64,000 bases of DNA from Diphasiastrum complanatum (lineage: Eukaryota > Streptophyta > Lycopodiopsida > Lycopodiales > Lycopodiaceae). The stretch lies in NCBI GenBank assembly GCA_029204225.1, contig CM055097.1:45263366-45327365 (forward strand), read 5' to 3'. Positions 10,985 through 23,679 of the stretch are shown in pieces (the stretch's first letter is position 1; the number at the start of each line of letters is the position of its first letter). The translations under genes and the position numbers were made by a program. The notes beneath the pieces are model-generated. The model was not told the DNA's origin. It did not search any database and worked only from the letters and a program-made list of their open reading frames with translations.

Positions 10985-12929
10985 GTATGTGCTTTTGTAC
11001 TCTCTAACAAGTTCTTTGTTGAGTAAAATAGTTTTCTGTCTATTTTGTATTGTAAGGTGAAATTGATCCTGCTATTTCATATTAGAAAATTTTAAGTCCA
11101 TTATCGTGGTTCTCAAAGGTGCTGCAAGTCTTCATCAACTTGTATACTTTCTTAAAATTTTGCAAGGACAGAAAATTGACCTATTTTTGTCTTCTGAATT
11201 TAACAGGCAATATCTGCTAACTTGCTTTTTGTGCCAACCTAAGTTCTCATGTTATTTCATTGTGTACATGTGCCCAAGTAATAGGGATCAGAGTCTTATC
11301 TAGTCGGCCACTGCTTAACAGTAGGACCTGCAATATGTGTTTCGTGGCTTTTGTTCTTACTTCTCTATATTCTCATGGAACTGTTTGAATCTCCTGGATA
11401 TGCACATGGATCTCCTGGATTTTCACAGCATTTCATTCTGCAAAGATGATGCAACGTGTAAGATGCAACAAGTCATTAGCACCTTTAGCTATTTTTGAGC
11501 TCAAACTGCACCTCTCGTGTTTTTCCTGTTTAAACCACTCACTAACAAGGCAAGACTCTTCATTTGCTCCTGTACTTGGGACAATCCATGCTAACTACTG
11601 GAAAATACAAATATTCTTATCATACTGCAATGATGGTGTTCAATTCATATAGACATCGAAGAAACAAGCATTAACGGAGACTGCTCTGGGGAAGAGCATT
11701 CGGGAGTAAAGTTTAACTGTACCTGAAATTACTAGCATCTAGTATGGCCTCAGTTTTCTCAAATTAAGCATCTTGATTCCCAAATCTACCTTCTCTTGAA
11801 AAGCTTGTGGTCAAAGAGAATTTTGATGAGGTAGGCATATTAGAAGCTAGAGTGCGTGGAATGCATAATTATAAGTGGTTGAGATTGAGGTTGGACTGGA
11901 ATGTTATTGAAAAGGCTGCAGCCAATCAGTGTTATTAGTAAAATATTTGAAACTTAGCTAGAGCTTTAACTTTGAGGATCAGAACCAAGGAAACTTTAGC
12001 TTGAATTTTGAAAGAAAGGTCCCGTAAGTCAAGTTCTTTCAGGGGCTATCAAGCCCTGAATAAGTCGTAGATTAGCTTGCAAATGATTCAGCAGCAAATC
12101 AAAGCCAAGTTTAGAGGCACATAGGATGAAATTTGATGCTATTTGAATTTCAACATGAAGTGAGTTGTGGCTGAAATGTCTTCCAGTAGAGAATTGCAAA
12201 GATAATGCTCACTGATTAGAATCTGTCTTCAATGACCTCCAGGGTAGCCCCCTGTTTTTGGAAGGCAAATAGTTAAAGATAATGATGCTACGAAACAATC
12301 TGGTCCTAACAACTACTTGCAAAACCATTAAGCCGTGTAACAACCTTTGCAACATTCAGAGTAAATTCTCTAAAATTTCCACTGCCGTGTGGATGATAAT
12401 TGATATATATGATGCAAAGTTTGCAGGTCAATTTTAATCAATCACCTATACCTGTTCTCCAATTCATATCCATCAGGAAATCAACAATAAGTAGACAGAT
12501 ATACCTGTCTTAGATATCCTTGTGAAGAGAAGAACCATCCTATGTTCCTTGAGGATGGGTAAAAATGGGTTGTTATGGAAGGCCTTTTAAGCCCTATGGT
12601 GGATTGCTGAACTTCTGGCAGCCTTTGAGCATCTTCTACTACTTGTCTTGTTTATTCTCTTTGATTTTGTGAAAATTCAGCCCACATAGGATTTGTGAAT
12701 CAGTTTGAAACCGAGTTTGCTGATTTTTGGAGAAGAAAAGTCTATGAGTAGCTAGAAACTTAGTTCTAGGAGGTCTATTCTATCTAGTTCTGCTAGGAGT
12801 TCAGGGAAACCTATTTGTATAGTGATTTGAGGTGCTAAGAGCTTCTTGCTTTGTTTCAAAAACTATAGTTGTTTGATTTTGCATAGTTTTTTTTACACTA
12901 CTTTGCTTCTGCTACCTATTCTTCTGCTA
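10985..12929 (+). other. Host-gene large intron, 5' part
   Basis: About 1.9 kb without recognisable genes. A possible extra exon near 11653 (IEETSINGDCSGEEHSG) does not fit the splice phase and was not accepted. Confidence 0.45.
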
Positions 12930-12984
12930 TGGCATCCGCAAGCTACATTGGTCAGGATTCACAAATCTATTTGTAGTACGGCTA

Positions 12985-14470
12985 TGGAAATATAGAGAAC
13001 ACTGTCAACAGGCCATGAAGCTAAGTTGGGATTTCGAAAGAGGAAGCTACCTATCATCAAGGATCTAAAACCTCCGAAGTTTATTGGAGCAGTGTCTATG
13101 AGGACCACAAATGTCATTGAGAATTGGTTGCAAAAATGGGAGAAAGCATTCCAGACGTGTGGCATAGGCGATGAAATTGAGATGATTGCTGAAGCCACAT
13201 ATCGTTTTCAAGAGTTAGCATAAAGGTGGTGAAGGTGAAAATGAATGATCTAGTTCGAACCACATGGGAGGCAGTCCGGCAACTGTTTACACAAAATTGG
13301 GTCCTATCGATGAAAATAATAGAGCCATGCAACAATGGACTTGCAAGTGTTTCGTTTTGTGGAGGGACTTCGAGAGAGTATTCGCCTTTCGTGCGGAAGA
13401 AGCAATCTCATGATTTGTGGGGAGCCATACAGATGGCTTTGTATTGTGAAGATGGTAAACGAGGCATGAATCTTGTTGCGATAGCTGCTACAGGTGGTCA
13501 GCAACCTTGGGGACGCAAGGGCAAATAGAACAAGAAGATAAAGTTTGAAGGTCAAATCAGTCAATGGCAAGCTCTAGGTGACCAAAAGGAAAGGGTGCGG
13601 GCCCCCCCAAAGGCAAAGGGTTGTATGGGCAGCCCAATGCCTCAAAAGGGCCAGTGTCCTTCAATGCTGTCGCCTTAGGACCAAGAACATGTAAAGAGGG
13701 AGAACCTTTGTTTTGGATGTTTGGGGTAGCACATGTGGAAAGAATGTCCACGGAACTTGATGCAAATTGCATACAATCTTCAGGTTTGTTGGAGTCTGCC
13801 TATAATAATAAAAAGAATGCATCTACGAAGGTGAGTCCTTTTGAGCTAAACTATGGGTTTAGACCAATGAGTCCAGTTACTATAGGTATGCCTCATAAGA
13901 CACCTAGTGCTATGGAAGTTCTAACTCACATGCAACAAATGTTGGAGTTAGCAAAGGAACATGTAAGAGCGGCGATGGATCGGGAAAATACTTTATGTCG
14001 ATCTGGATTGTATGCCAAGAGAGTTCGAGGAAGGAGATGTGGTGTTTCTCAGGATTCCAAAGGACTCGAAACCTCTGAAGACAAGGAAGTGTTATAAGTT
14101 GTCACCTAAATACTGTGGACCTTGGAAAATTGTTAAAACGATTAATAGTCTTGCTTATGAATTGGATTTGCTTGTGGATTGTAAGATTCATCCTGTTTTT
14201 CATGTTTCACGCTTAAAAAAGATTTGACATGATGGTCATACTTTGTTGATTGATGGCCTTCTATTGTTTCAAGAGCATGGGGAGGTGATGCATGGACCAA
14301 TGAGAATATTGGACTGGAGGTAGAGACGATTGTGGAATTTTTGCTTTGTGAATACTCGGTTGCATGGCATGGACGATCTCTTAGTGATGCTGCTTGGGAG
14401 ACTGCTCATGGATTGCATGCATAGTATCCAGACTTTGCCATTGAGGTCGATGTCATATGAGGAGGGAAGG
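12985..14470 (+). pseudogene. Ty3/gypsy chromovirus remnant: gag, zinc knuckle, integrase C-terminus, chromodomain
   Basis: 12985-13222 encodes a chromovirus gag start (LKPPKFIGA...IENWLQKWEKAF..CGI). After stops and shifts a damaged zinc knuckle appears near 13710 (WMFGVAH..KECPRNL, with one Cys replaced by Phe). An internal deletion then joins it to the integrase C-terminal part at about 13790 (KVSPFELNYGFRP), the GPY/F-like module at 14012-14227 (KLSPKYCGPWKIVKTIN, HPVFHVSRLKK) and a chromodomain-like end near 14330-14440 (VAWHGRSLSDAAWE). Protease, reverse transcriptase and RNase H are missing. It lies in the same direction as the host gene within its second intron. Chromodomains normally direct integration to heterochromatin; this copy cannot be active. 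Confidence 0.8.
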
Positions 14471-14473
14471 GAT

Positions 14474-15081
14474 GTCACATGTACTTTGAATTCCTTTGCC
14501 TAATGTAAATTGTAATTATTAAATTATAAATGGCTAAGTCATCGACCTATGGAGACAATTGTAAATTGCCATGTAAATATCAGTTATAGTGACTAATTCG
14601 GAAATGGCTAAGGGGATACTAAGTCCCATGAGAGTCTGTTGGATTGACCTTCAACATGACACGTGTCATATGCTCACTAGGACACTTGGTCCAATGCATG
14701 AGTGACACAAATGGTCAACGAACGGGTCAACAGGACATGTGTCAGATGGTCATTAGGACACTTGTTTTAATGTATGAGTAGACAGTCTACCTACTAGCTT
14801 GTGTGTCAGAGTATTGCCAAGTGGAACTGTCGACTATGCATGGAGTTTGCCATGTATCAACGTTAGGATGTGTCAGGGTGAAGGGATGCTTGAGGGGATA
14901 TAGTGTGAGCCTTGCCAGGCATTCCCTATCTTATTCCTATGTAGCTATGGTTGGAGGAGACTTACAACAGAGCTCTCATGTTTGCTTGTTGATCTATGTA
15001 CATTTGCTTGAGATTAATAAAGTGACGAATTTGCTGGGTATTTCTGTGTATTTACTTAGGGTTTTGTGAGCTTGTGCACAA
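14474..15081 (+). repeat. 3' LTR of the chromovirus remnant (approximate)
   Basis: Starts TGTCACATG directly after the polypurine-like GGAGGGAAGGGA at the end of the chromodomain frame; the likely end is in GTGCACAACA. Inside, a block of about 60 bp with CACTAGGACACTTGG is duplicated (about 14655-14720 and 14730-14790). The matching 5' LTR was not found. Confidence 0.55.
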
Positions 15082-15244
15082 CACGTACCTCCATGAGTTG
15101 CCATTTCAAACTTCTTCTTTATCTTAGTTTTATTGTAGCTTTTTAGCTAGCAAATATAGCTTATCTTATGATATAGTTATAGTTTCCATTTGGATACATA
15201 TTTACGCTCCCTAAGCTTGACATGCACTTGATATGCGCTTTATA

Positions 15245-15573
15245 TATTTGGACTCAGGATTGTTGCATAGCCTCAAGTTGATGAACCTTGGCCAGCAGCT
15301 TAGAGTTTCTTCCTATCAATTACATGTGGAGAGAAGGCGCTTGCATGGGACCCTAGGATATGCCAGTTATGCGCTATAGGTTAGGTGGAAACAGAAGAAC
15401 ACTTTATCTTTGGATGCCCGATATATTATGAGATCAAAAGGAGGTACTACTATCTCTTTCGTGATCACTTAGTTACACTTTGTTCCATGAACTCATATGA
15501 GGATCCACGATGTGGCTTTGATGACACGAGAGATGCTTTACATACGGAGGGCCACATTTCAAGATACTTAGCC
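15245..15573 (+). pseudogene. LINE-type reverse-transcriptase zinc-binding (zf-RVT-like) remnant
   Basis: One plus frame reads LRVSSYQLHVERRRLHGTP, RICQLCAIG, stop, VETEEHFIFGCPIYYEI. This has the C-x2-C...E-x-EH-x4-C layout of the zinc-binding tail found after non-LTR reverse transcriptases. The TAG before VETEEH disrupts it. No RT or endonuclease domain was found upstream, so it is a 3' fragment. It lies in the host intron. Confidence 0.6.
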
Positions 15574-17153
15574 TAGAGGAGGGGGACTCGTCTACACATC
15601 ACTTCTCCAAACGATCACATAGGCTGTCCATGGAGTCAAAGTCAAAGTTAGAGGATGAGACAACCATTCCTTTCAGACACAATGTTTATTGTCCTCTAGA
15701 GCTCCACGCCGTACATTACAGATACTCCTACATTGACATCATTGGCCGATGTTATCTTCATCTGCTTTGGCATCAACATAAGTAGCACTATCAACATCAA
15801 TAGCATCATTATCCATCATCACAACCCTCTTCAGTCATCTGCCTTAGGGATTTTCTTGATTGTTATATTGGAGCTCTCTTTATGAGACTCCTTTGATGAT
15901 TTTAAAGCTTAGAGATTCACCAACTTAGTTGTTCTTATGGTTTGTGATAGATTTTCTTTCACAGCTAGAGACTTATTTACACTCCCGTTTGGTTGAGATG
16001 CACTATTAGTCTTTTTCTCATATTTCCGTATTTCATATGCTACTTTCTGTACACTTTTAGGATACATTTTACAGTGTGCAATGCACAAGTCCAATGAAGT
16101 ATTGTTGAAAGGCTGGGAACGTTCATTTATACCCACTTCCAGATTGTGCTGCTGATAGATTGAAACTATGCTAAACCCTAACTTGAGCACGCAATTCGTA
16201 CCCTGTTTGACTGATTCAAATCACTTGTCCTAAATGTGTTGTGATCCTTGCTTGAGTAGTGCTGTTTTGCAGTTTGCAGTCAACCGCTAATTTCAGAGGG
16301 CACTTTCTCCTCGTTTTGAGTTTTGCACTCAAATGTTTTTTGTGAAAGACCAGTCATTCCACCTAGACCCAGACCTATTCCTACTTACACATCAGCAATC
16401 TCTTGAAATCCATAGTTTGAATCATGGTGATGTTGTATGAGCTTCGATAATCTCAAGCTTGCATATTTCAAGTTATTTTGAATTTTGCCAATTGCGAAAT
16501 CTAGTGCTGTTCATTACTACCCATGCCAGCTTGAACTCCATGCTGTGACATTCAAGAAATAATACTGGATATATTGAAGTTAAGATACCTGGGCTTGTTA
16601 ACTCCACTCACATCCTTTTGACCACATCAGAGACTCAGAGTATATGGTTGTTAGGTTTCTCCATTAAGAATATGAAGAGATTTAAAGACCAAGAGTGAAG
16701 TGATGAAAATCTTAAGGTTTGGGGAGAATCTCAATTGTTATCATGGTGTTTATTGTGTGCAAAGCTCGACTATGATTTTCCTGTTCTCGAACTTTTTGTA
16801 TACATGTCTGCAGCACAAACTCCCAATGATTGATGGCAGATGAGAAGGCATTGTTGGACTGTAAATCATTCTGCTTTTTTGAATTTATTTTTTGATGTGC
16901 AACGTATTACTAATTGGCTTAACAGTTGACTGCAGATGCTAAGATGCATTGTAGGCAGTTTCTGGCAACCAATATATTATTACTTGGGTTCTTGTAGTTG
17001 AGAGACTAACACCATTTCTATGACTGTGATCCAAGCTTACTGTCCGTGGAATCTTCTTGCTGTCTGAGTGCTTTATTCAGAACCTATTGTGTTTTTGGAA
17101 TCTGTTGTCCCAATTTATAAACCTGTCTGACCTATGCAATCTCATTTTCTTAG
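15574..17153 (+). other. Host-gene large intron, 3' part
   Basis: About 1.6 kb without recognisable coding sequence, ending in the acceptor CTCATTTTCTTAG at 17141-17153. Confidence 0.45.
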
Positions 17154-17613
17154 GGAAGAAGCATTGAGATCAACTGAAGGAAAGCAGCAATATAGAATCA
17201 ACTTGCTCGATGGCATTTCAACTTCTTCTCCAACTGCTCATACTCAAGCTAGTTGTTTTGAGAATATAACACGACAGCAGGTGCTTGCAGAAGATTCTGT
17301 AGCACGTGAAGATACATGTGAGCAAGAGCAAGTATTAGGGACTGCCCCAGATGAACTAAATGAAGAGTCACGATTGAGTGAGGTTAACTATTTTGACACT
17401 TCGGTTGTGAAGTGCAGTAGCAAGTATGGCATTAATTGTCAGAGAACCCCCATGATGCCAGCAAATATTTGCACTATTCAACATTTTTCACTTTTTAAGG
17501 AAAACATATCTGAGAAAGAGTGCTCATTTGACTTGATGAATGAGTCCATTCAGTGTCACAGTGTACAGACCGCAGCTAGCCATCAATCCATAGTGTGCCA
17601 TCTGCAGAGTTGA
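17154..17613 (+). CDS. Plant protein of unknown function, probable terminal exon C
   Basis: Open from a good acceptor (TTTTCTTAG) to TGA at 17611-17613. The one-base start phase matches the two-base end of exon B, and the joined reading gives an acidic, Ser/Glu/Gln-rich C-terminus (EEALRSTEGKQQYRINLLDG...) without transposon motifs. It is intact over about 150 codons, unlike the surrounding DNA. Assignment to the same gene rests on phase and direction only; the intron would be 6.2 kb, which is plausible in a transposon-rich plant genome. The exon could also belong to a separate gene. Confidence 0.5.
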
Positions 17614-18316
17614 AACCTGGTCACAGAATTATGATCTTTGCTTGCACTTGAAACTGATGGCTGCGTTTTGCGTTGCCGGAATAAAGAGGACCTTGGGGTA
17701 GAATTGTCGACTGTTATTATTCATCCATGTTGCTGTGTTTTAAAGTATTCACTGTATAATATTTGTTCAATTTTGAAAAAAAAAAGTGTTGGCTTCTTTA
17801 CTATGGCAGAAGACATGACGTTTAACTTGAATGCATCTGGTGATTTTTTCTCTTCTAAACTTGTTTTCTTAATAATAGCAGCTATATCACTTTCCAAGGT
17901 GTGCCCTTCTTCTTTGCAACACCTGTCTCTTGTGGTTCAATTGTACATTTTCAACAAATTTCGACTTTTCATATGCCTATTGCCCACTGCGAGACTCTAT
18001 CCAATATGTACTATGCTCGTTCATTGATTATGTTTGAAAGATTTATTGCAGGAATTTATTTTTTCTAGGAGTTCATGCATCTGTTGGATGGCCAAACTAA
18101 TATTAAATAGAAAGACATTTTTATATTGAACCTATTAAAGGGCTTGGAGCTTGAAAGGCAGACGCCTAACTATCACAATCATGAGCTTGTTGACCTTAGG
18201 CATTGGCATGACTATGTTTCTCTAAACTTTACTGAATTTTATATGACTATAAGCTATGTTGATGACTTTCAATTTTTTTATTTATTTTTTGCTTGAAGTT
18301 TAAAATACTTTTATAA
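17614..18316 (+). other. Probable 3' UTR and downstream flank of the host gene
   Basis: AT-rich, no recognisable coding domain. The copia remnant begins near 18318 on the other strand. Confidence 0.4.
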
Positions 18317-18317
18317 G

Positions 18318-20435
18318 CTTAGAAAAAATCCAGTGTACAAACAAGGAACTTTTGAGACTCCAATAGAGAATGATGTCCATGAAGGATCTTTCACCACCTC
18401 TTAAGGGATCCCTTACAAGATTTTCCATAGATGTGTCTTTATACATGTAGCACACTTCAAAACTATACGTTATGCCAAGCTATGAATTCCAAAGCATTTT
18501 GTGCACTTGATGGTATATCTCTTAAGCTATTAAGTGCATAAAGAATGTTGCCAAATCCGACTTGCCTTGCATGATTCATATGAGTGAGCCTTGATGTCTC
18601 TATTGTTACTCAAAGATTTTCTTGGAGTCCTCGGGTCTTGAGCTTGCTTCTCCTCTTGACTTGACTCCAATCCATCAATGATTAGAATAAGGTGCTGATC
18701 CAAAGGTGCTCATTCAACTTTGCAAGTCTTCTACTCATGAAAGATCATATTTCCACCATTGACAACTTCTTTGGTGGAATAAATGTAGATTTTACAATCT
18801 TTACTTGAAGAGCAAAATCCTACCATTATTTTTTTTCCATTGAAAATGATAATCTTTTGTCCTTACATTGAGTGATCATGCACAAAACATGTGGACCCAA
18901 AAATTTTCAGAACAAATGATGTTTCATCTTTTATGGCACTATTCAAACTATTATAAAAATAATTATCCAATGAAATTCCTTTATCAACAATAAATGTAGA
19001 CTGGAAAGCATTCAATTTCATTGTCTTGTCATGTCTACATAGAGTACTAAACATCATCAATCTTAAAGATGAGAAGCAAGCCATTTCATGTATACTGATA
19101 TTATCCAAGAAGGATTCAAATATAGTAGACTCTCCAATGTTTTTCACCCTTGCAAGATGCACACTTGAATGGTTAAATTGCATGCAATTTGATGACTTGC
19201 CTTTTGTCTTTGAGGTCCTCCTTGGAGCTCTCGGGTTTTGAGATTGATCCTCAGAATCTCCTTCTCTTTGATGCTCCTCCTCAATCCTTGCAAGCTTCTT
19301 GTCATCAAGATTGTTAGTTGCACTCACAACAACAACATTAGCATCCAATTTAAACAATCTCCCATGTTTAAATCCTCTTGCAATCCATTTCTCATTCATC
19401 ATGATAGAACAAATCCCATGCTCTAAGTTGACATCGAAGCCACTATCTATTAGTTGGCCAACTCTTAGCAAGTTCTTTGTCAATGATGGAACATAAAGGA
19501 CATTGTTTAGATCCATACTTTTATAAGATTCTAGAAATAAAGAGATGGTACCAACACCATCTACCTACACTCTTCATCACTTACAATAAAGACAAATTTT
19601 TTAGCATCATTGAAAGAGTGTAGAGTTGAGAAGAAGTCCTTTTCATAAGTCATGTGGGAATTTGCCCCACTATTAATCTACCAAGTGTTGCTTGAATTGC
19701 CATTGTTTGTTGGTGAAGGATGTAGATGCCATTAAAGATGAGATTTTCTCATCTTTCTCTTCTTCTTGTGCAAGGTTCTCTTGTTTTCTCTCTTCTTGTG
19801 CTTTTCGCTTCTTGTAGCAATCGGATGCAAAATGCCCCTTCTTTTCACAAAAGAAGCATTTTAGCCTTGACTTGTCCTTTGCCTTTGGACTTGATGCTTG
19901 ATTCTCCTCCTTGGCCTCCTTGCTTTGATTCTTTTTGACTCCCTTGGTCTTCTTCTTGACTCATCTTAGCTTTTGCATGGAGCATCCTACACTCTTTAGC
20001 CACTAGTACACTATGGAGCTCATCAATAGTTAGCAAAGTGTCTTGAATGGCAAAACTTTGAACCAAATTGGAGAACTCATCTCCTAAGCCATTGAGGATC
20101 ACTTGTACAAGTTCATTATCAAGTATCCAGTTCTTTGTTGGGAGACTCGGTTGTTGGATTCATATATAGCTTTTAAAGAATTCCAAGCTTTTTTGGGAAA
20201 TACAAGAGGCTACTTCCTTCAAGAGGTCATTACTAACATTCATCTTTTTTACCAACTCTTGTCCTCCAAGAGGTTCATCCTCTTCATACAGGACAATATC
20301 AAAGAGGTCTTGGAGCACTATGAGTGACTCCATCCTCACTTTCCATATTGAGTAGTTTGTAGAATTTAATCTCTCATTAGGTTCAAGAAGGAATGCACCA
20401 ATGGACCACCCCATCTTTCTAATGAGTTGTTTCAA
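18318..20435 (-). pseudogene. Non-autonomous copia derivative (copia-E, copy 1)
   Basis: On the minus strand: gag start at 20435 (GWSIGAFLLEPNERLNSTNY), gag body with LNGLGDEFSNLVQSFAIQDT, a zinc knuckle near 19850 (CFFCEKKGHFASDC), a protease region with INSGANSHMT (usual active site DSGA, here NSGA) and VPSLTKNLLRVGQL. After HGRLFKLDANVV the frame jumps, without the integrase catalytic core, to an Ile-Glu-rich linker (RIEEEHQREGDSEDQ), then an integrase C-terminal piece (KIFGSTCFVHDHS). A non-coding 3' tail shared with 45130-46385 follows. RT and RNase H are absent. The same unusual layout in two places shows that it amplified as a unit, presumably using enzymes from full copia relatives. 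Confidence 0.7.
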
Positions 20436-20475
20436 TCAGACTTCTATTATCATTTGCTACTGTGGCCCTCCCTAA

Positions 20476-20942
20476 GTTCTTTTCTTGAAGTGATGGTTTC
20501 ATTTGGTTCTAAAAAATCAATGTACATAGAAATTAGAAACTCGAGATTGCCAATGAGCTCCAAAAATAATCTATCTTCTCACTATGGGAGCTTGGAATAC
20601 ATAGAAAAAATCACTTCCTTTGCTAAGTTAGATGAATTTCCATCATGTGATATGGAAGCTAACGCATCACTTTTGCCCTGAAATGAAACCCTAGTCTATT
20701 TCTTAGAGTCATGCTTGGTAGGTGCATGTTTGGTCAAAGTCTCATCACAGATCAAGGTCTAGATCCTATAAAGTAGGAATCTCTACCAAATGGACATAAC
20801 CACTCCTCTTAACTTGAGCTAACCTACATTAGGTGTAGATTGCTATGTGGCACTTTGGCCGTACAATTGTAGAAACAAAATCATAGACAAAATGTACAAT
20901 ATTCTACATGGCTAGATTTGCCAATGTTGGCAATTTTTCACT
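20476..20942 (-). repeat. Partial copia LTR (LTR1 type)
   Basis: Highly similar to 28548-29293, but lacks the outer portion of about 240 bp and the primer site. It is bounded on the higher side by an RNase H end with a polypurine GATTTGAGGAG and on the lower side directly by the gag at 20435. Confidence 0.75.
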
Positions 20943-23679
20943 CCTCAAATCTAGCCTTGGAAACAAGGATGCTTCTATCAATCACTCCAATTGAAGATCT
21001 AAGCTTGACAAATAAATCTTTAGGTAAAGATTTAGTAAACAAATCAGCCAAGAAACTTGATGATGGCACATGTTGGAGCTTGATCTCTTTGGCTTGCACT
21101 TTCTCTCTCATGAAATGTTGAGCAATCTCGATGTGCTTGCTCCTTGCATGGAATGTAGGATTAGTATCAAGTGATTGGGCTGATTCGTTGTCACAATAGA
21201 TGGTTGGGATCTCCTCCTCCATGACATGAAATTCCACCAATAGCCTTTTGAGCCACAAGAACTCGTTGCATGTTGATGTCAAGGCCTTGTACTCGGATTC
21301 TGTGGAAGATAGGATGATATCTCGCTTTTTGGAAAGCCATGATATTACTCCATCCGTTCATAACATGTTTGCCAAATGACCCTCCTTTGATGCTCTTGAC
21401 TAGCTCCAAATTGCCGCCTTCCCTTTTTTGTTGTTGAAGCCCTTTGAGACCAACCTCTTGATCTTCCTCTTGACCATGAAAGTCATTGAACAAAATTTGT
21501 CTTTTAGATCCATTACTTGCTTTTTCAGCATGAAAACCATGAGAACCAATATCCACTTACATAGCATCATCTACACAAGAAGATTATCCAAAACAAGTAA
21601 AGCAAAGTGAGTCGCTTCCACTTGCTTACCTTTATCTTGATCATCAAAGATATCAAAGATATGAATATCTGCAGACCTGAACCTCTAAAAATACTCCCTC
21701 TCAAACATATGATCTAGATCCAACAAGATCTCATCAATGCTTGATCTCGATCTTCACAAAGGCTAGTGAAAACAATGCCACCAATGTCACTATCATAAAT
21801 CAAAAGATAGATTCCAAACTTTCCATGCAACATGAAGTAGAGTAGGTGAAAATGAGTATCAAACCTAATAAATCCAGCCTTCTTGAGTCCATAAAAAACC
21901 TCAATAAGCTCACCAATGAGATCTCCCTTGTCTTGAAAAAATTGCCTCTTGAATTGCTCCATGTAGTCTTCTCTTTTGCCATCTCAATCATGAGTGATCA
22001 ATTCATAATCATAGAATTTTTTGAGTTTATGAAGAGATGTGAGATCCATGCCTTGGATCTTCCCAAGAACCAATCTTCCAGTGCTCTTTCCTTCATAAGA
22101 CTCCCTCTTAATGATTGCATCATAAAAAGTAGAAATCTCAAAAACATTAGAAGCCATGAAAAAGTTGATCAGTACCTTCAACATAAGGATGATTGAAGTA
22201 CTCTCTTTTTTCAAACAAGAATTTCTACTCAATGTTTTAGGTAATGAATCATATGATAATGATTCTTCCTCACTATCATTCATAATGACATCATACATCC
22301 TACTTTGAACTCTTCACATACTTCTCTTCTTCTTGACTTGTGACTATCTCCCTCACCAAGTCTCTTGATAGAACCATTTGATCTACTCTCTTTATGAAGA
22401 CATGTGACTCCACTTGCTGCAAAAATGACTTTCTTGGACTCATCACTTAAAAATATAGAAGAACCATCTCCTTCATGAATGCACCCAGCAACAACTTTTT
22501 CCATATGATTGAAAGAAATCATTAGCAACAACCTTTTCCAAGGAAGAACCTCTACCTCCATTGATGAAGTTAGCTCTTTCCTTACCTTTTGCATGCTTGC
22601 ACTTGCCATGAAGAACCATTGAAACACCATCATTATCCTCAAGACTAGCCAAGTTAGCACAAAGATGAACATCTCCAAGAAGCATATTAGATCTTGACCT
22701 AGATCTAGCATAAGGAAGCTTGTTAGACTTTGCATAAGATCCACCAATCTTATTGATGCTAAAAGGTAACCTTGGAAAGTTGAGACCAATCTCCTTTTCC
22801 ATTCCATCCTTTTTTTTAGCCATAACAAAAGCATCAAGCTTGAAAATTCTACCTTGTCTATTGCCCCTAGCAACCAAGATTTCTTCCTTTGTAATGAAAT
22901 AAGCATCACCACCAAAATTTACCATGTATCCTTTCTCTATCATTTGACCAACACTTAGCAAATTCTTTGAAAGTGAAGGAATGTAAAGAACACCATCAAG
23001 TCTTGCTATCCTATTAGAAGGAAGGCAAACATGAATTGAACCACTACCTTCAATCTCACACTCACCACCATTGGCCATGTGAACCACTTTTTTGGCTCCA
23101 TCATAAGTGACCAAAGAAGTAAAGAATTCCTTGTGAGTCATGTGTGAACTAGCTCCACTATCAATCCACCATGAATCTTTGTCACCTTCACTTGATATTG
23201 GACTTGAAGAACACATCATAAGAGAATCACAAACACCTAGATCCTCATCATTAGTAATGAAGTTGATTTGCTTGCTACCTTCATCTCTTTGCTTCTTCAA
23301 ACATTCATAAGCAAAATGCCCTTTTATACCAAAATAGAAGCATTTTAATTTGGCTATATCTTTCTTCTTGCCAAAAGATGAAGTCTCACCTTGATCTTGC
23401 CCTTTAGACCATTTGCTTTCACCTTTGCCCTTGAACTTGCCTTTGATGAACATAGCCTTCTCTTCATAATGAGATGTCGATGTAGATCCACCTCTTCTTG
23501 ATTGAAGCCTAAACTCATCATTCACCAAGATTTCTTGCAAATCCACAATACTTGGCAAAGTCTTTTGAATAGCAAAACTTTGAACAAGATTAGCATGATC
23601 ATCCAACAAGCCATTAAGTATAACTTGAACAAGTTCTACCTCCATAATGCTTTTCTCAATACATGCTAATTCCTCATCT
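20943..23679 (-). pseudogene. Ty1/copia element remnant (copia-C): gag C-terminus, protease, degraded integrase/RT, RNase H
   Basis: On the minus strand from 23679: gag end (DEELACIEKSIMEVELVQV, LVQSFAIQKTLPS), zinc knuckle with a damaged second Cys (CFYFGIKGHFAYEC), and protease with WWIDSGASSHMT, all in one long frame to 22473. The integrase is reduced to a KLPYARSRSRS-like fragment. Degraded pieces of RT (VFYGLKKAGF near 21890) and a fair RNase H end (21282-20943: IYCDNESAQSLDTNPTFH, HIEIAQHFMREKV, ADLFTKSLPKDLF) follow. The 5' gag half is at 26880-27122, separated by copia-D. The element is dead. Confidence 0.8.

Noticed and set aside
11653-11713. Possible extra exon (IEETSINGDCSGEEHSG) of the host gene
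   Set aside because: The acceptor is weak and the phase does not fit exon B; joining it creates a stop.
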